Origin: an uncultured Bacteroidales bacterium
GTDB lineage: Bacteria > Bacteroidota > Bacteroidia > Bacteroidales > Bacteroidaceae
DNA: 64,000 nt
Assembly (NCBI GenBank): GCA_902799685.1
Contig: CADCBO010000021.1
Span: 1-64,000 of the forward strand
Direction: 5' to 3'
Below the pieces are notes generated by a model. That model was not told the origin of the DNA, did no database searches, and saw nothing but the letters and a program-made list of their open reading frames with translations. The translations under genes and the position numbers were made by a program. Below, in pieces: positions 60,244-64,000 of the stretch (the stretch's first letter is position 1; each line of letters begins with the position of its first letter).

Positions 60244-62031
60244 ATGAATCACAAGATATTGTCGCTGTTTTTCTTCCTGTGCAGCCTGCTTTTATGCTGT
60301 TGCCAGGACGAGCCTAAGTACGGCTCTCCCGTATCCGTAAAGGTTTACGGCATTACGGGTAATACCGCTTTGGATCCTGAACTTATGTTGGGATTGTTTG
60401 CTGACGGACCTATAGGAGCCGACAATGTACCTTTCACGGTTTCACCTAACGGGACGCTGCTGACAAATGAACAGGTGCGATGGGGATTTGACCAGTCCAG
60501 TGCCTCACGCTTTTTTGCTTATGCCCCGTATGATGAGTCGTTTACGGGTCAGGAATCGGTGACAGTCAATATCCCTTCGGATCAGAGTACCGCAGAGAAA
60601 ATGCTTAAAGGGAACCTCCTTACCGCAGTCTCATCGGGAGTACCGGGAGATGGCGGCGTGATACTCAGGCTGCAACATGCCATGAGCGCGATGACTGTCT
60701 CTTTTGATAACCGTTCGGGTCATGAGATAACATCGGTGACTGTGTCCGGGTTCATGATGTCGTGCAGTCTGAATATGGTGACCGGTATCCTCTCCGCAAC
60801 CGGCGACAAGCGCCTGATTACCCCATTGCGCTCGCCTTATGATGTGAGTACATTCGGTTTCATATATCCGCCGCAGGATGTAACGCCGGTGTTTGACGTG
60901 ACTCTGTCGTCGGGAAAGACATTGGCTTTCACTTTTGACAACTATTGTCATGAGTATCAGGGCAAGACCATAAAATTGAAGATACAGATAGATGAATCCA
61001 CTCCCGATGTCAACATACTGCCTTTGAGCGGAGTCAATATAGGGCAATGGAATACCAACGGAATCCCTGAGTTCCCCATCTCTTCGCCATACATAAATCT
61101 TTCAGGACTTAAGTATGTAGAGCCAGACAGGAATGCTGACAATTTCTTCTCGGCATATCTTGAAAAGGTAACGGTGACTGCGGTGGACCGTACCAGCCCC
61201 GATGTTCTGGGAGTAGTGCTTGAGGATGAGAGCAAGGCTATCCATGTGTGGACTCATCCCGAATGCAGGCTTGAAACGGGTAATACCATAGTCGGACCTG
61301 TTTTGGGACTTATGGAAAAACCGTCTGCAGACGAATTTCATATTTCATATTTCTATACAGAATACGCAACTGTGGGCAAGACTGACAGCCTGCCGTGCAC
61401 ACAGGGCAGTTTCAGTGCCGTTGCCGATAAGATGGATGATTGGGAATACCGCAGGATGGAATTCAGGGATGTTGTGCTTAAGGAGCGTTTCACGAACGGC
61501 CTTGCTGTGTTCATGCAGGATTCTACAGCGGTAAACGTAATCTGTCCGGGAGTGGAGACGGAGCTTGCCGAGGGCGTAAGAGGTAATCTGACAGGGTTCC
61601 CGGTACGTTCGGGATCGGACATAATGATTATGGTATATGATGCAGGTCAGTTCGGGGCTTTTGCCAAGACTCCTGCCGATAACGCGTTCTGCAGGGCAAG
61701 CGCGTACGGATTGTATGATATCTCCGCTCAGGATACAGCCATAAGGTTGTTGAACGGCCGGGATGATGATATCCAGTACTCCGTAAGACGGTATGCCAAC
61801 GGACGTTCCCTGCAACTGGCCGATACCCGTAACTCCGTGGTACATTATTTCTATGTATATGACTGTCCGGACACTCCTGTCACAGGACATTATTATAAGG
61901 TGGCCTTCAATGTATCGGGAGAGACAGGTTTAAGAGGTTCTACAATGTATATGGAGTGTGTTAAGGTAGAAGACGGTTCAGCCTGGCTGGTTGACAGGAC
62001 AGGCACAAATGGTTTGATATTGGCGCTATGA
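60244..62031 (+). CDS. Fimbrillin-like lipoprotein with C-terminal OB-like part
   Basis: The 595 residues start with a lipoprotein signal (LSLFFFLCSLLLCCCQD). The N-terminal ~270 residues fit the fimbrillin/Mfa-like pattern: RFFAYAPYDES, LRLQHAMSAMTVSFDNRSGH and FGFIYPPQDV. These are recurrent in Bacteroidales pilus or surface proteins. Residues ~290-595 look like one or two OB-like beta domains (VTVTAVDRTSPDVLGVVLED; NGLAVFMQDSTAVNVICPGV) rather than a classic fimbrial C-terminus. Its stop overlaps the C10 peptidase ATG (ATGA), so the two act together. Confidence 0.72.
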   Translation: MNHKILSLFFFLCSLLLCCCQDEPKYGSPVSVKVYGITGNTALDPELMLGLFADGPIGADNVPFTVSPNGTLLTNEQVRWGFDQSSASRFFAYAPYDESFTGQESVTVNIPSDQSTAEKMLKGNLLTAVSSGVPGDGGVILRLQHAMSAMTVSFDNRSGHEITSVTVSGFMMSCSLNMVTGILSATGDKRLITPLRSPYDVSTFGFIYPPQDVTPVFDVTLSSGKTLAFTFDNYCHEYQGKTIKLKIQIDESTPDVNILPLSGVNIGQWNTNGIPEFPISSPYINLSGLKYVEPDRNADNFFSAYLEKVTVTAVDRTSPDVLGVVLEDESKAIHVWTHPECRLETGNTIVGPVLGLMEKPSADEFHISYFYTEYATVGKTDSLPCTQGSFSAVADKMDDWEYRRMEFRDVVLKERFTNGLAVFMQDSTAVNVICPGVETELAEGVRGNLTGFPVRSGSDIMIMVYDAGQFGAFAKTPADNAFCRASAYGLYDISAQDTAIRLLNGRDDDIQYSVRRYANGRSLQLADTRNSVVHYFYVYDCPDTPVTGHYYKVAFNVSGETGLRGSTMYMECVKVEDGSAWLVDRTGTNGLILAL

Positions 62032-63815
62032 GAAAGCTGGTTTATGTCTGTGTGTTAGTTTGGGCTGTTGCTCTGTCTGCAAGAGCTGAACATGTAAGAC
62101 CTGAGGCCGCAGCACAGTTTGCCCGTGGAGTGTTGGGGATGAAAGAGCTTCCTACACCGGATAACACCGGTTCCTTAAGGGCGGCGGGGCGTGACGGCGC
62201 GGCATCGGAACCGGAGTATTATGTGTTCAACAACCCGGAAGGTGGATGGGCCATAATATCCGCATACGATTGTGTGACTCCGGTTCTGGCTTATTCTCCT
62301 CAGGGTTCATTTTCCGTATCCGATATGCCGGAGAACGTGAGTTGGTGGATGGAAGGAGTGTCGCGTACCATTAGTGACATCCGCGACTCCGGGATGGAAG
62401 TGCCTGCCTCTGTGAGGGAGGCTTGGAGTTCATTGCAATCCTTGCCGGCACCACGTGGCGGGCAAAGCAAAGTCATAGAGACCGCACAATGGGATCAGGG
62501 CGAGCCGTACAACAACTATTGCCCGGTTGTGAGCGGGGAGAACAGGCGCGCCCAAACCGGATGCGTGGCTACCGCGATGGCTATTATATGCCGTTATAAC
62601 CGTTGGCCGGCAAACGGAAAGGGTGTAATAGGCGGTTATACAACCGATACATACAAGACTTATATTCCTCCGTATTCAATAGATTCCCATTATTATGACT
62701 GGGACAGCATGCCTTTGACCGATGGCGGGAATAAAAAAACGGGCTGGAATTCGCGTAATATGGACCAGGTGGCTCAACTGATGCATGACTGCGGTGTTAT
62801 GGTCAGGATGGACTATACGTTCCAGGAAGGTTCAGGAGCATACGATCAGCTTGTTACTGATGCTTTCAAGTCACATCTGTCATATTCTGATGCAGCAACT
62901 CAGATTAGCAGGTCGGCATATAATCTGGATGAATGGTTCGGGATTATAATGAGAGAGATTGACGCCCAAAGGCTGGTGTTCTATAGCGGTAGCGGAAGTG
63001 CGGGGGGGCACGCGTTCGTGTGCGACGGATATGATACGGACGGTACCAAGCTTCATTTCAACTGGGGATGGGGCGGAACCTTTAACGGATTCTTCTACCC
63101 TTTGCCCGAACTGTCATTGCCTAACGGATGGTCTTTTCCTGATAACCAGAGTGCGCTCATTGGGCTGGCTGCCGATACTGCTACAGTGGATATAGTGGTG
63201 AACCCCCGTCTGTCATGCGTGGGACGTAACGGATTCATGGGCATGGAGCCGGTTACTCCAGCCGATATGACAGCCGGTCAGGAAGTAAGTTTCAGGATTG
63301 GCTATCTGTTGAACAATGAACCCTATGCCGTGAACTGCAGTTTCAAGGTATGCCTTATGGATTCGTCAGGAACGGTCAGACAGGAGGGTTGGACTGTAAA
63401 CTCTGTGATACCGGCGTCCAACAGTTATTATTACAAACTGGAAACAGAAAGGACGATCCTGTCGGTCACTCCGGCGCTGACCGATTACTTCAGGCTTTTC
63501 ATCAGGGAAAGTGACGGTAACTGGACCCCCATGGAAGGCGACCGTGACGTTATGCCGGATGTGGAAGACATCCGCTGCGGTGTAACCCCTGATCCTGTCA
63601 TCCTGATTCCTGATGATTGTCATGCCGGTATGGTCATAAAACCGGAGTTGTCATTAGGGTACAAGCGTGTCACGGAAGTGGAGTGGAGTGTTAACGGTAG
63701 TGTGTCTGGTGATGCCCGGACTGAACTGAATGCGGGCAGGAACGTAATACGTGCCGATGTGAAATACCTGGACGGTTCCGCAGGCTCCATATTCAGGATA
63801 GTGACAGTAGAATAA
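62028..63815 (+). CDS. C10-family cysteine peptidase (streptopain-like)
   Basis: The 595 residues have a signal peptide (KLVYVCVLVWAVALSARA), then a propeptide of ~120 residues containing YYVFNNPEGGWAIISAYD (family pro-domain). The catalytic Cys179 is in AQTGCVATAMAI and His328 in GGHAFVCDGYD, followed by the oxyanion block FNWGWGG. The spacing matches SpeB (Cys192, His340). A ~230-residue C-terminal beta extension follows, absent in SpeB. Such enzymes are secreted zymogens that self-process. Overlap with the fimbrillin-like gene is 4 bp. Confidence 0.92.
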   Translation: MRKLVYVCVLVWAVALSARAEHVRPEAAAQFARGVLGMKELPTPDNTGSLRAAGRDGAASEPEYYVFNNPEGGWAIISAYDCVTPVLAYSPQGSFSVSDMPENVSWWMEGVSRTISDIRDSGMEVPASVREAWSSLQSLPAPRGGQSKVIETAQWDQGEPYNNYCPVVSGENRRAQTGCVATAMAIICRYNRWPANGKGVIGGYTTDTYKTYIPPYSIDSHYYDWDSMPLTDGGNKKTGWNSRNMDQVAQLMHDCGVMVRMDYTFQEGSGAYDQLVTDAFKSHLSYSDAATQISRSAYNLDEWFGIIMREIDAQRLVFYSGSGSAGGHAFVCDGYDTDGTKLHFNWGWGGTFNGFFYPLPELSLPNGWSFPDNQSALIGLAADTATVDIVVNPRLSCVGRNGFMGMEPVTPADMTAGQEVSFRIGYLLNNEPYAVNCSFKVCLMDSSGTVRQEGWTVNSVIPASNSYYYKLETERTILSVTPALTDYFRLFIRESDGNWTPMEGDRDVMPDVEDIRCGVTPDPVILIPDDCHAGMVIKPELSLGYKRVTEVEWSVNGSVSGDARTELNAGRNVIRADVKYLDGSAGSIFRIVTVE

Positions 63816-63910
63816 TCTTTTTGGTCAGGATATTCCCTTCATGTCTTTTTTTTATGTAATTTGCGGAAAATTTTAGAATGATAATCCGAATACTAACAAC
63901 TTATAAACTT

Positions 63911-64000
63911 ATGAAAAGATTTTCAGGCATTATTGCCTTGGCTGCAGCAGCGCTGATGCTGTCATGTGGCGGTGGAAAGTACGAGTATCCTTTCCAGAAC
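63911..64000 (+). CDS. Lipoprotein, partial (possible GH3 beta-glucosidase start)
   Basis: Only 30 codons are in the window. MKRFSGIIALAAAALMLSCG is a lipoprotein signal (lipid Cys19), and the following GGGKYEYPFQN resembles the start of Bacteroidales GH3 glycosidases (YxxPFQxPxLPxxxRVxxLV). The family call is a guess. The gap 63816-63910 has TAATTTG at 63858-63864, one base short of the -7 consensus. Confidence 0.4.
   Translation, partial: MKRFSGIIALAAAALMLSCGGGKYEYPFQN

Noticed and set aside
60244..62031. Calling the lipoprotein a fimbrial major subunit.
   Set aside because: The C-terminal half is OB-like and there are no neighbouring anchor or tip genes of a fimbrial operon; only similarity to the fimbrillin-like N-domain is supported.
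1..64000. tRNA, rRNA, prophage, transposase, integrase or CRISPR-Cas genes.
   Set aside because: No cloverleaf-like sequence, no rRNA-like block and no protein with the corresponding motifs was seen on either strand.

Overview
The window is a chromosomal segment from a member of the order Bacteroidales (phylum Bacteroidota), probably a gut or oral commensal. The evidence is the Bacteroidota-type -7 promoter box TAnnTTTG in front of at least seventeen genes, the near absence of Shine-Dalgarno sequences, and the gene repertoire: PPi-dependent phosphofructokinase, OMP_b-brl_3-type barrels, DUF4468, fimbrillin-like lipoprotein, C10 peptidase, golvesin-domain 'xanthan lyase', split glycine decarboxylase, YgiQ and an Hc1-like small protein. 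Family and genus cannot be fixed from sequence alone. No rRNA, tRNA, CRISPR, phage or transposase gene was found.

Layout. 0.2-6.1 kb: a GHL10-type glycosidase translationally coupled to a PLP aminotransferase, a GH43-like lipoprotein with a cysteine cluster, an OmpA-family lipoprotein and an SGNH/CE6-type esterase. 6.5-9.2 kb: a membrane LytTR regulator divergent from an acyl-CoA ligase. 9.3-12.1 kb: a cobalamin riboswitch followed by the oxygen-sensitive class III ribonucleotide reductase pair nrdD-nrdG. 12.2-15.8 kb: an outer-membrane barrel protein overlapping a convergent AraC regulator. 16.2-22.6 kb: a complete glycine cleavage operon, lipoate ligase-gcvT-gcvH-gcvPA-gcvPB-lpdA, in which the first gene supplies the lipoyl group to GcvH. 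22.8-28.1 kb: a very large secreted protein with a type IX secretion-like C-terminus, and a glycine-rich secreted protein. 28.2-34.5 kb (minus): YgiQ, two small unknowns, an amidase/golvesin protein and a lipid kinase. 34.6-41.4 kb: a small barrel protein, pfp, a GH25 muramidase, an extraordinary Tyr-rich then Ser/Arg-repeat secreted protein, and a FadL/OmpP1-like barrel. 41.4-45.5 kb (minus): DUF4468, degenerate J-domain membrane protein, Porin_10-like porin and Gfo/Idh/MocA oxidoreductase as one operon. 45.8 kb: a 57-residue Hc1-like protein with a near-perfect promoter. 46.2-60.0 kb (minus): two complete tripartite export systems, an RND system (adaptor-pump-TolC) and a MacB-type ABC system (ATPase-permease-permease-adaptor-TolC), separated by an M20 peptidase and a small lipase-free secreted helical protein. 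60.2-64.0 kb: a fimbrillin-like lipoprotein coupled to a C10 cysteine peptidase, then the first 30 codons of a lipoprotein that may be a GH3 enzyme.

The most unusual material lies between genes. There are arrays of a 7-bp unit (AATTCTC) at three loci, tandem GC-rich triloop hairpins at up to three loci, and two REP-like palindromes (GTGCCAAA...TTTGGCAC and GGGGTCTGACCCC...). At one locus the repeat module appears to have supplied the stop codon and the last residues of an ABC permease. No single locus clearly forms an undescribed system. The best leads are the repeat families, the riboswitch-controlled nrdDG, the Ser/Arg-repeat protein, the coupled fimbrillin/C10 peptidase pair and the J-like protein/porin operon.
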